A stretch of 64,000 bases of DNA from the NCBI RefSeq assembly GCF_021018895.1, contig NC_079369.1:9561694-9625693 (forward strand), given 5' to 3'. The translations under genes and the position numbers were made by a program. Under the pieces are notes generated by a model, which was given only the letters and a program-made list of their open reading frames with translations, ran no database searches and was not told the origin of the DNA. Every line of letters begins with the position of its first letter. Within the stretch, counting starts at the first letter, position 1. Of the stretch, positions 52,263 to 62,987 are shown in pieces. Source of the stretch: Seriola aureovittata (Eukaryota > Chordata > Actinopteri > Carangiformes > Carangidae).

Positions 52263-53505
52263 ATGCAATTTAGCCGACTGAACTGAAGGTGACATGAGGA
52301 GTCAAAGAGAGATAAAGACGGACACAGGATGAATAGTGGATACCGTACACTCAGCAAGGTGTTTGTTTTTGCATTGTTATATGCTTCGTGCATCTATGAC
52401 CACAGTAAAATGCTAAAACGTTTTGCATAAAGAAATCCAACCTTGAGTATTCAAATTAGAGATGTTGCAATTGTGTATGCCTGAATTAAATGTTTTGTGT
52501 TTGCAGTGGTGGAGATGTAAGATCTCTCTACTTGAGTTTCAATGCAAATTATTCAATGTTGCATTCAGCATTAAGATAGCAACATGATTCAAGAGGGTAT
52601 GATTTGAGGGGAGAGGGTAAAATTAATAGGTAATTACAGAGGAATCAGACATCAAGATAATAACAACTTGAAACTTGCCCGCTGGATTGCACATTGAATA
52701 TGAACACACGCATACTACAGCAACATAATCGCGGTAGTGGCCTGCCCATCGTGCTTTCTGAGGTTTGTGGCTGAAGTCAACAGCAATTCTGAGAGCTTTT
52801 CTCCTATGAGGCAAAGCGCCGGAGTCATTTTCCAGATGGATCGTGTAGGGTAACTTAATTTGGGTATCATTTGTATTTCCACACGAATCACGTCCGAGAC
52901 CTGCATGCGCCCGATGAAAAATACTAACAGTGTTTGCGTCACTGGCCATCATTTAATTTACATAGACCACCACTTCACTCCCTCTCTCAGTCTCTCTCCC
53001 TCTCTTAGATAATGCTTAATATCTATAGCATTACTGAGCCTTTCCCTCACTCTCTGCCTGTGCAGATTTTCTGTTGTCGGCCTTTGACTTGTCCAAGATG
53101 TCACCCCCTCTGCTTCTTCTCCTGCTTCTCTTTCTCCTAGTCTTCAGATTTGTCATAGGTGGTGTGATGCTTGATGTGGTGATGTTGTGCCACAGTGATC
53201 TGGCTGCACTCAGAGCTGACTGGACACTTCTTCCTCAGTGGATGACTTAACCCCTCGCTCTGAGCAGCTATTTGTCTCCCCTGGCATCAGGGTGAAGAGA
53301 TGGAGATGCAGTGGGAATACAAAGATAGAGCTTCACTTGAGAAAACCAGCCATTCGGCCATTAAGCTAGTTAGTTTGTCAGTCGGTGATCGAGTGAGTGA
53401 ATGTTTCTCTGTCCGTGTATGTTTATGTATGTCTCATTCTTCTGCCTCATTTAGCAACCACTCACTGAATTTTCTCCTTTTTCTTCTTTTTTTTTATTTC
53501 CACAG
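52263..53505. other. Noncoding DNA immediately upstream of the start-codon exon
   Basis: This segment ends in the T-rich tract and CACAG acceptor that precede the semaphorin start-codon exon, so its 3' part at least is intron. I could not identify the upstream noncoding exon. No TATA box or CpG-dense patch stands out here. Confidence 0.5.
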
Positions 53506-53631
53506 AGTACAGTTCTGTTGCTATGGCGACCGTGGCCCCTCCCTCCTTCTTCCTGCTGTGTTGGCTCCTCCGAATGGGCAGCTCGGCATTCCCTGAGGAA
53601 CCGGGGCCCCTCAACTTCATCCCCACTGAAG
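53506..53631 (+). CDS. sema6b: Semaphorin-6 (SEMA6B-like), first coding exon with start codon and signal peptide
   Basis: This is the start of a class 6 transmembrane semaphorin, a cell-surface axon-guidance ligand or receptor that works with plexin-A partners. The exon follows a pyrimidine-rich tract ending in CACAG at 53505. It has 17 nt of 5' untranslated sequence, then ATG at 53523 with G at -3 and G at +4 (good Kozak context). It encodes residues 1-36 and ends at AAG|GTACTG in phase 1. Residues 8-16 form a hydrophobic core (SFFLLCWLL). A signal-peptidase site is likely after GSSA (residue 22), leaving a mature N-terminus FPEEPGPL, which matches the FPEEP/FPED start of mature SEMA6 proteins. 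The bases before the ATG contain no in-frame stop, so the start rests on the signal peptide and Kozak context. The leading acceptor implies at least one noncoding exon upstream. The subfamily is judged from all four exons together. The paralogue (6ba, 6bb, or the fish-specific 6e) cannot be settled by eye. Confidence 0.85.
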
Positions 53632-55123
53632 GTACTGACCCCACTGATTTTCTCGCCCTCTAGCCGTCAACTCTCCTGCGTGGCTCTCACGCGGGTCGTG
53701 ATGTGTGAGGTGACCTAGTGCGTAGGGTGTTGAATTGGGGGGGAGGCCATGGAGGTGGCTTAAGGTCACGGTGTGGGCTGTTGAGGGCAGACAGGCTCTC
53801 ACACGACGGGTGTTGACTGGTTTGCAGGTCAAGGGGTGTGGGGTCACACTCTGGAATGAGAACAGAGTGTAGGAAGGGCTCTCGCTTTCATGACTTTCCC
53901 ACACACACACACAGACCCTCAAGAGACAGAGCTCCTTACACACTCAGACTTTGAGTCTCCATATCAGTTTGGCAGTCTCCAGCTCAGGCCAGACCTTGAT
54001 TGATTGCAGTTCAATAGTATTGATTGATGGGTTCCCAGCTAAGTCCAGACCCTTCTTCACGTATCAATACCACACAGTAGAGTGAAGAGGCTGTCAGGCT
54101 ACAGAGAGCTACACAGGAGCGACTGCATTGGACTCATCAGTTGTGGTTTACAGTGGGTATACGTTATAGTATGAAATGCAAGCTCATCTGGATGGATGGA
54201 CAAGAAAAATAAACGAAAGTATGAAGATGGACAGAAAAGTAAAGGTAGGAGAAAACGGAGAGAAAAGAATGAATAGTAGTGGATCCCAGGACAGAGTGAT
54301 GTAGGTAAGGAATTACAGGATCGACATAAAGCAGAAGCAGACAAAACACAGAGGTGGGTAAGTAGAGGAAACTGATAAATGAACTATAGGGTTGGATATA
54401 GAAAAATAATAATGGTAGGACAGAGAGAAGATACAAGGAAATCTGTCCCATTCACCTCAGTCAAGGTCAAAGACAGATAGCCATGCTGGTTTTCCACCAG
54501 TAATCCATCTGATTCATAGGTCACTGTTATTTCTGCTTCTCTCTTCACTTTTATATTTACACTGTGTCACATCTGTGGGACAATGTAATAAAAAAGTAGA
54601 TGAACAATTTCCGCCACTTTTATCTTTGATTTCTCTCCCTTAAGTTTTCCCTTCCCCCAAGTACAGAAACCGTTGTCCTCTGAAACACTTTGAAGATTTT
54701 ATTGTATGTGTTTGATGTTTTTAAAATGTCACCTATCTCTGTGTCTCTCATTTTTTTGAATTATCTGAATCAGTCGGCGTAACATGTATTGCCAAACTTG
54801 TCAACAAAAAACAGCATGTAAATGAACACTTCATCAAAAGTGAGTCTCAGTCAGTCAGCAAAACAACAGTGACATAATGCAGTATAGTTCAGACAGCTTT
54901 CATTCTCAGAAGATTATTTGTTTGTGCTCTGCTCTGTGTCTCTGTCTGCTTAATGTATCAGATATGCTGCTGTTTCAATTGCAGGTCTCAAACTTTGTCT
55001 CCACATCGCCCTGTCACTGCTGCCGAACTGTCAAAACAAACTAACACAAAACCCCTTTTATTTTGACTGCTTTTGTCAAAAAGGAATGCCAGTTTGTGAT
55101 CAGTCATTGTTTCTGTCTCTCAG
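53632..55123 (+). other. sema6b: Intron 1 of the coding region
   Basis: This 1,492-bp phase-1 intron runs between the signal-peptide exon and the YPVF exon. It opens with GTACTG and closes with a pyrimidine-rich tract and CAG. It holds a short CA run near 53880 and ordinary unique sequence. I saw no exon or recognisable repeat inside it. Confidence 0.85.
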
Positions 55124-55238
55124 TGGTGAGACGATATCCAGTGTTTCTGGGCCGACCCCACCGAACATGGCTGAGACAAGAGCCTCTACACATCCAGAGG
55201 ATCCTGCAAGTCAATCGAACACTGTACATTGGAGCCAG
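55124..55238 (+). CDS. sema6b: Semaphorin-6 (SEMA6B-like), second coding exon, start of sema domain
   Basis: The exon is bounded by TCTCTCAG on the left and AG|GTACGA on the right. It enters in phase 1, completing a Val codon begun by the previous exon, and leaves in phase 2. It encodes residues 37-74 plus two bases of residue 75. Visible blocks are RRYPVFLGR, the opening strand of the sema beta-propeller (YPVFVG in human SEMA6B), then HIQRILQVNRTLYIGA, which corresponds closely to the human IQRVLRVNRTLFIG. NRT at residue 67 is a conserved N-glycosylation sequon. The IQR..VNRTL pattern favours 6B over 6A, 6C and 6D, which differ here. Coding capacity is intact, with no stop or frameshift. Confidence 0.9.
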
Positions 55239-57610
55239 GTACGACACACGCCAGCACACACAGCCATACAAACAGACATATTTGCTATTCATTTATGGCC
55301 ATATGTTAGCATGAGCATTGACAAATCTGGGTAATATGCATGATATGATAATTGCTTGCATACAAATACAAATATAGCTCTGTCAGAGCGATTTTCAGCT
55401 TTAAAATCTGCTGGATTGTCTTTGCCATGCAACATTAGCCATATACATTGGACATTATTTTAGGACTTAGTTACAGCTGTCTGAGCCTTTGACCTAATTT
55501 GTTCTTATTGAAGAATACCATCAGCATTGCTGTAGAGAGCCAAGTGTTACCTCTTAAATGTATTAATTGTAGCAGGATAGAGTACAGTTGTCAGATAGTT
55601 GGTCCAACACTTTGGCCAGAATTTAAACATTTAGCTCAAAGTAAAGCTGTACCCAAGTAAAACTGATGCAAAAGTACACCCACATGTGGCAGCCTGATTA
55701 TAACACAAAAACAAAAACATGGTCAATAGATTTTCCCCATGAAAGACTGAGCTCTGACCATTAGGCTTTCCTTAATATTCTGTCTCCTTCATATAGTCTC
55801 TCAGATTTTAGCACCTCCATTTGCCTTAGTCTTCTACTCTACACAAAAGACCTGAATCATCAAATGCTTTAAATGAGTAACAAATAAACCCTGCAGACTG
55901 ACAGAGATGTTACAGAGATTACTCTGGTTGAATGGACCTCTTCTCAGTGTGAATTTGCATGAGGCCAACTAACAAAGGTTTGAGTTGTCTTTCCAGGGAC
56001 ATCAAAACTAAGCAGAAAGTCACAGAACCAATCAATATCTATCTTTTCCATCACAATATGTACATCTCCACATGGTCAAGTGGACAAAGTAACTGAAAAG
56101 ACCTGTGAGTGGAAACTATGGGTTTGTAGCACCTTTAAATGTCAAAACTTAAAGGTCAGTTAATGCTATAGTGCTATAAATGTATTGGTGGTATTAGATG
56201 CTTCTTAAGCTGACTGAGATTTATGGACTAAATTGCTAACATCAATAACTGTAGTGAGATCACTACAGAACTCAGACAGATTTTTTTTTAACCAATCTGG
56301 TACAGTAGCTGCATCTGAATTATGATATTTGGCCTGACAGAAATATGTTCTAGTTTGGTGCCCATATGTCTGTCAGTCTGTTGAATGTGCTGATCCTGGA
56401 CAGGCAGTTGCCCTGGTGTCAGGAGGGCCAGATGAGGACGACCTGCTCAGCTGCACCGGGTTTACACTGTAAAGCTACATCTGCTGCGCCCTGGAGTCAT
56501 TCAGGAGCCGACCTGAGACAGACTGAGTTAACAAATAACACGCACCTCAAGATTTACTGCCTGTCTTGTCCAAAAATTAATTTAGCTTGAAACATGATGA
56601 AAAAAATGAGACACAGTCGGTTTCCACATATGGCACTGGTTATTTGCTGTAGTGGCAGCCTGAAAGAAGATTGAAGTGGTTTCCAATAAGAGACGCCACT
56701 GTGGTACAGGAAATGACCCAGTCCCTGGCTTCCAGCTGGTCTAACCTCACTAGTGAGGGTTGGTAATAAATATATCAAACCATGTAACATGGTTCCAGCC
56801 ATTCTGTCTGTGCTGAAAGGGTCTGTAAGCACAGACATGCACACAGCCTGATAGTAAAACTACCCACAGACAGCTACTGTTGGTTTGTTTTAAAATATAA
56901 GCAGAGCCATGAAGCATTTTTTTTTAAACGTTAATTTCAATTTACAGCTGCAGAAATTGTTACTGAATAGCAGAGGTAAACTGATATGAATATCTCAGGC
57001 AGCCGGATGAAAATAAAATGCAAGACTGACACACAGAAAGGCGAGGGCTGTTGGTGGCAGCAAGAGAGATACAGAGAAAGAGTTTTAAGAGCATATTTAT
57101 ATATTTCTTGTAAGTGCGGCTAATAGTGTTTGCGGCTTCCTGACAGAAAATCAGTTGAGAAAGAAAGAGATCCATCTGCAAATGCATGTGTGAGCCAGAG
57201 ACAGCCCAGCAGGAAGGCAGATTTAAAATGTGTAATGTATAAATAAGTACCTGTGGTGGCAGGTATGACTGCCAAAAGCTCCTGCAGAGTGCATGGCCTG
57301 ATAAGACGCCTCACTCATCCCCAAATCCTGTCACCATTAGCATAGCTGCTCCTCAGACTGCAAGCACTGCTAAATCCCTGCCCCAAGCACCTGCTGAGAG
57401 CAGCTACCTCTCTCTGTCCTCCTACCATCCTTGCTAAATGAAAGTAAACTATGTATTTGGCTGGTGGCAGGCAGCGCTCGGTCAGATCCAAAGGGCTAAT
57501 CCACACAAATATAAACCAATTGGAGAGTGTTTACCTATTGACAAGATGACTAAAGAAACGCAGCCAAATCTTGATTAACTGTTTGATTTTGATAAAGCAT
57601 AAGAGGTTTT

Positions 57611-57736
<126 letters not shown>

Positions 57737-58249
57737 GTTCGTTTTGCATTAGCTGGAAAGGGAAAGTGTGCTGAGTGCCAGGTGCTCAGTTTATTAGCCT
57801 GCAGGCACAGACCACAGAGGTCACTAGAGGTTACGCAGAGGTCACAGACAGGTCAAATGACTCATGGCAGACGGACAGGGAGACGGTCAACTGTGGCAAA
57901 GACTGGGAAGCTTTGGGGGGTAGAGTTGCCAGGCTGCTCAGCTGTAGTGAGGCCGGGAGAGAAAGTTTGCATGCAGGCGAGGAGTATGTGGGGAGACACA
58001 CAGGTGAACACATCCACATGAACACATACCACAAACACTGATTCCAGACTATGTATTGGTGCAATAGACTGTGCACTGTGGACTAATCCTGACAGATAGC
58101 ATTTTGGCAGCTAATATACAACAAATTAACGTGCTTAACCAATGAAATGACACATGATGTGCAGAGACTGATGACTGCAAAAACAGCTGCTGCTTTAAAT
58201 TTTGACCATTTTACTAGAGCTGTAAAAAATGACTGTTTTCTGACAGTAG

Positions 58250-58350
58250 TTTTAAACCTATAGACATTCAGTTCACTGTCATAGAAGAAGAAAAGAAACC
58301 TGTAATTTTTGACATTTTTTCTTCAAAAATAACCTTAAATCATTACTATG
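58250..58350. mobile_element. Interspersed-repeat fragment in intron 2
   Basis: ATTCAGTTCACTGTCATAGA, then GAAAAGAAACC and later TTTTTCTTCAAAAATAACCT follow the order of a diverged vertebrate repeat I recognise from fish introns. The fragment is too short for class assignment. Confidence 0.4.
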
Positions 58351-60873
58351 TAATTTGAGTAACATTTCTTGTCAAATTTTCTCTATGTATTTTTCAATTA
58401 TGTAACATGTCTGTGGTGTTTGTGACTTGACTCCTCAAGGCTCAAGTATACAGATGTTGTTTTCTAAGCACTGTGAGTTTAATGCCTGAAGGTCTTAAAC
58501 CAAAACATCTTTCTTGATAAACTTAATGCAGGCAGTGTGCAGGGGTTTACTACCCACTACTCACTTTTGAAATCCCTGCATACTCAGTGGTCCGAGTGAA
58601 AACGTTGTCAAGAAGTGGGGCACATGTACTTAGCCGGGCACATATTTACCGGCACACAGGTACACGGTCACACACACAGAGACATGCCACAGGGCACTCT
58701 CCCTCAGTCAGCGTTCGTCTCAAGGTAACCAGGTGGTCAGCTCAAACCTTTCTATTTCAGTTTCATCCAGTGGAGTGGCTTCTCCTGCTCAATCTATTTG
58801 CAGGCTCAGAAAGGCTTAGCACTGCTCACAGGAAACCACAAAACTGCAGCTAGCAACAAAAAGGGTAGGGAAACCAAAAAGAAATATGGGGAAATTTGGC
58901 AGTTTAAGAGTTCTTGACCTGACCTGAGTCTGCTTTTGTTTGGCTAGCCATAACGAGAAAGTTCATGAGCTGGTCAAGAAAGAAATTTAGGAAATGTTGA
59001 CAGTTTCTCTAGAGTCTGTGTTGACTTTGAATTAGCCAGGTCAAAAAGGTCTGAGGCATATATGAAATAACAGCTCAGGCACGTGCACATTATACACACA
59101 TACACACAAGGCCAGACAAGGGCAGAGAAATAGGAGAGTTTTGGACAGGGATCTGTAAACTGAGGTGCCTTTTTGACGAGTTGAGGTATTTCAAGGCTGT
59201 ACGCCCATAAAGAACATATAGAATACACATAAAGAACTATGAAATCTTTGCACAGTTCATGTGTTTGTCCTCACCCTGAATCCTAACCTTCTATTACATG
59301 CAGCACACATTAAATCCACTAACACACATCTAAACAAACATGAGCATACAGGCCACAGGCTTTGTATCATTCAAACAACCTGGAGCAGGCAAGAGAAGAG
59401 ATGGAGAGAGAGAGAAAGAGAAGCAGCAGCAGCGTAAATAATTCCCCCTCCTCTGCTCTATCAGAGGCAACAGTGCTGGCTGTCAGCCACTCTGACTAGG
59501 AGGCCTGTTGCTATATTCATTATGTTAATGCTGAGACAACGCTGAAGCAGCCTGGATGAGATTACGCCTCACACTCTGGCCCACTCCACTGTTTGGAGAA
59601 CGCTTAAACTCTGACCTGTTAAGCAGGAACGCACCAAGCAAGTGTTTGGTGATTTTGCACTTCTTCGCCACTCAGCCGTTGTCCTGGTCTGCGAGGTTGA
59701 ATAAAAGCAGGAATCTTCTAACACAGCAACAGGAAGCCAGGATGAATTATTCAGGAGATGAGTAACCTGATGGCACTTGGCCTACCTGTGCTCTCATCAA
59801 GCGCACAGTCTCACAGCTCACTGTCAAATACAAAGAGAAAAATAAATGCAAAAACGCATTGATACACACACTCAGGTGGTCTGAATACTCATATGCACAA
59901 GCACTTACACGTGGACGCCCACACGTAATAACCAGCCCCTCTGTTAAAGAAAAAGGAGGAACCAAGAGAGAACACGAAGCACAGATGGGAGGCAGAGCTG
60001 GATCAGAGATGGGATCAATACTGCTGCAATAACACGGCTATGGCAGATTTACAGATTAGCCCATTCGGAGCCTGGTCCTTCGCTTAGATGAAGCCCAAAC
60101 TTCAGATCCATCCCATCAGATAGCGAGACCTTGATCAGTATGCAAACGTCAGCTGTTAGCTGCCTAGCGCAGCTCTCATTTAGTGGGCATTTTAACAGGT
60201 TCGTCCAAGGTTGCTGCAGAATTATCAGTGGAGTAGCAGTGAGAAAAAGCAGAGTTTGGAAAAATCATGAATACATGCATGGTGTTTCGGACCACGTGTA
60301 GGCAGCATGTGTGGGTGTGCAAACATCAGTATAACAACTTGATTAAATCATCCATTAATTCAATTTCAGGCCTTTTGAATAAGACTGATAAGCCGAATTC
60401 GGGGGCCTGGCAGAAAATTCAATGCAGCAAGTCAAGTTTAATGAGCAGAGGCAAAAGGCGAAGGGGAAATATGAAACATCATTATGCAGTCGGGTTCCAT
60501 TTCTCATATATATTGGGAGAAATGGAAGATGTTGTAAAGTTCTTCCCTAATCTCTGTGGGTCTGATCAACTTTAAAGGAATTAATGTCTCTAATATGTTT
60601 GCATTACATAGCTACATGCACTGGAGCAAGATTATACACATTGTAGAGAATTATTTAAACCACACAGATTCAATGTACCTTGGAAATAATGAGAGTTTCT
60701 ATTGAGTGTGTGGACTGGATTTCACTCAAAAGAGAATCTGCATTGAGCTGGCAATAACATCCAAGTTGTACTCTTGCACAGGAGCTGACACTCATGGTTT
60801 GCTTGGCGCAGTGTCTTGCTTTGGGTAGTGCGGTGTTGCCTGACTGTCACTCTCTATCTCTCTCTCTTTCCAG

Positions 60874-60934
60874 GGATGACCTTTTCCGTGTGGAGTTGGA
60901 CATTGTTGCAGGAGACGAGATGTTTTACAGTAAG
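60874..60934 (+). CDS. sema6b: Semaphorin-6 (SEMA6B-like), third coding exon, sema domain
   Basis: This is a short 61-nt exon between a strong CT-rich acceptor (CTCTCTTTCCAG) and a consensus donor AAG|GTGAGC. Its first base completes Arg75. It then encodes DDLFRVELDIVAGDEMFYSK (residues 76-95) and exits in phase 0. The RDDLFRVEL block matches RDNLYRVEL in human SEMA6B, the second strand of the first propeller blade. Size and phase suit the small early exons of SEMA6 genes. A preceding intron of 5,635 bp and a following one of only 153 bp flank it. Confidence 0.88.
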
Positions 60935-61087
60935 GTGAGCACCTTCCAGAAAAGACATGCACGACATGTACATCTTTCATAAGGCTGTATCACTTATCAT
61001 TATGCTGGAAGATGTAATTTTCTACTGCAGAGAAGTGCAAATGTAGCTAACCAGCAGTGTGTATATGTGTGCTATTCAAATGTACAG
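60935..61087 (+). other. sema6b: Short intron 3 of the coding region (153 bp)
   Basis: This is a compact phase-0 intron with GTGAGC donor and TGTACAG acceptor. If retained, the frame would continue for 15 codons and stop at 60980-60982, so intron retention would truncate the protein early in the sema domain. Confidence 0.85.
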
Positions 61088-61150
61088 AAAAGAACATGGG
61101 AGTCGAACAAGAATGACATCAGGATCTGCAGGATGAAGGGCAAACATGAG
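61088..61150 (+). CDS. sema6b: Semaphorin-6 (SEMA6B-like), fourth coding exon, sema domain
   Basis: This 63-nt, phase 0-0 exon lies between TGTACAG and the donor GAG|GTGAGA. It encodes residues 96-116: KRTWESNKNDIRICRMKGKHE reads as RTW.SN..DI..CRMKGK, close to human SEMA6B LTWRSNPSDINVCRMKGKQ. Cys109 is the conserved sema-domain cysteine before the MKGK motif; its partner lies in the next exon of family members (ECxNF block). I searched 61151-64000 by eye for that next exon and did not find it, so the gene continues past the window edge. The exon itself shows no damage. Confidence 0.9.
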
Positions 61151-61784
61151 GTGAGACTGTGGTTACCATCTGTTCCTCCATCTTTTCTTTTCAAACAGAT
61201 CATTATTCTCGAACCATCTCTATGTCTTTGTCTACTAAATCTAGTTCACAACAATTATGCGGTACAATACCAGCATGAAAACAGCACATCGCACCTGCAT
61301 TAACTTTCACATACAAGCAGTCATTTGATCCCTTGTTAAAATAATTATAGCAGCCTTAAAGAGCCTCATCATAAACAATGGCAAAACCTCCGTGCTCTCT
61401 CACTAAAGTGACATAACAGTGGTTTGTACTTAGCACTACACTGATTTATTGATTTTGAACAAACTTGTTTGAGTTGTTTCTCATCTAATTACAGCATTTG
61501 TTGTAAACTAGAATGAACAGTGCCTTTTTTAGCAGCCTGAAATGCAACAAATTTTCACTGCACACTGGGCATAAAATCTGAGTGAGAATCATTTTAAACC
61601 AATATGCTTTCTTTCAGCTTTCATATTTCTCAGTGAAAGCTGATAAAGACCCAAAACACACTGAGAAATTACAGTACATGCAGACATCATGTACTGTAGA
61701 ATGATAATGAACCGTGATATGTTGAAAAATATGTTGAAATAATGTCTAGTCACTCACAGCTTTCTTCCCACACTAGCTCTCTTA

Positions 61785-61785
<1 letters not shown>

Positions 61786-61818
<33 letters not shown>

Positions 61819-61833
61819 CACACACGCACACAC
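61786..61833. repeat. (CA)n microsatellite
   Basis: CA array with TG and CG interruptions near its 3' end. Confidence 0.95.
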
Positions 61834-61979
61834 ATTGATCATCATAAATTATGGCACATGTTCTATCTTTCTGACTGGAGCTTTGGTTTCATTGTGCAAG
61901 TTATCTGACTGACATGCCTGCTGGCACAGCCCCAAGAAGAAGGGGGCATTGACCGTGTATTATCTCATTGTCCCTGCTC

Positions 61980-62015
61980 ATCTAACCATCTAACCATCTA
62001 ACACACAGACACACA

Positions 62016-62056
<41 letters not shown>
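61980..62056. repeat. (ATCTAACC)n followed by (CA)n
   Basis: Three copies of an 8-bp ATCTAACC-type unit (61980-62003) lead into an imperfect CA array. Confidence 0.93.
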
Positions 62057-62061
<5 letters not shown>

Positions 62062-62316
62062 AACAAAACGATCAAAAGCACAGAACCACTCCTACCTATA
62101 CAACAGTCGTTCCACCATCATGAGTTAGGAATTCAGTTTGTGCCCTCAGAAAATGTAGGTGGGCGTCAGGAAACTAAGGCAGCGAGGAAGAGATGGGGTG
62201 AAACGTCCCAGCAGCCACCAGCAGCCCACGCCTGAATACCTCCTATATCTCCAGCACACACAGGCACACATCCCTAGATGCTGTCTGCCAAACATAAACA
62301 GCCCGTATTCAGTCTC

Positions 62317-62346
<30 letters not shown>
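62317..62346. repeat. (TG)n grading to (CG)n
   Basis: About 9 TG units followed by GCGCGCGCGC, an alternating purine-pyrimidine run. Confidence 0.95.
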
Positions 62347-62347
<1 letters not shown>

Positions 62348-62516
62348 AGTGGTGATGGTTGTGGTTGACGGGGGAAACATGGGCTCTGTCCCCCGAAGGC
62401 AGAGAAAAAAAAAAAGACTTATTTAACACAGTGAGAGAACACCTGACATTAAATCTGTGTGAGACAGTGCCAGACAGAAACACAATGGAGAATAGAGGGA
62501 CAGAGACAAAAAGCTA

Positions 62517-62740
62517 GGCTGAGAGGAGAGGAGAAGAGAGAGGGGAAGGGAGGAGAGGAGAGGGAGGAGAGGAAAGGAGAAGAGAGAGGGGAAAGGAGGG
62601 GAGGAGATGGCAGGTGAGGGGAGGAGAGGAGAGGGGAGAAGAGGCGAGTAGAGGAGAGGGGAGGGGAGGAGAGGGGAGAAGAGGAGAGGAGATGGGAGGG
62701 GAGGAGAGGAGAGGGGAGGAGAGGGGAGAAGAGGAGAAGG
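62517..62740. repeat. Purine-only minisatellite, GAGGAGAGGGGA-type units
   Basis: About 220 bp almost entirely of G and A on the plus strand, built of variable GGAGA and GGGGA units with few interruptions. It lies in the incomplete last intron. Confidence 0.95.
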
Positions 62741-62906
62741 TCCCTGTTGGCCAGCCCTGAGGACAGCTGTGGGGCTGACTGAGATATGAAAGGTCTTCTT
62801 GCCCCTAATGACTGTGCTGCCTGGTAATGCTGAGAGTCACACGGCAATGTGAGGAAGATAAGAACACTGCCAGGTCGTCAGCTCTCTGGGCTCAGACGCA
62901 TATGAA

Positions 62907-62953
62907 TGGATGTGCTTGTGTGTGCATTATGCAAGTACACACAAGCACATCCA
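62907..62953. repeat. Perfect 17-bp inverted repeat with 13-bp spacer
   Basis: Left arm TGGATGTGCTTGTGTGT (62907-62923) and right arm ACACACAAGCACATCCA (62937-62953) are exact reverse complements. The pairing does not extend outward. It lies in the last intron; function unknown. Confidence 0.9.
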
Positions 62954-62956
62954 GTG

Positions 62957-62987
62957 ACACACAAACACACACACACACACACACACA
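62957..62987. repeat. (CA)n microsatellite
   Basis: About 13 units, directly after the inverted repeat at 62907-62953. Confidence 0.95.

Noticed and set aside
52505..52575. GCAGTGGTGGA...CTACTTGAGT pattern resembling a fish repeat
   Set aside because: Only scattered agreement; it could not be separated from chance by eye.
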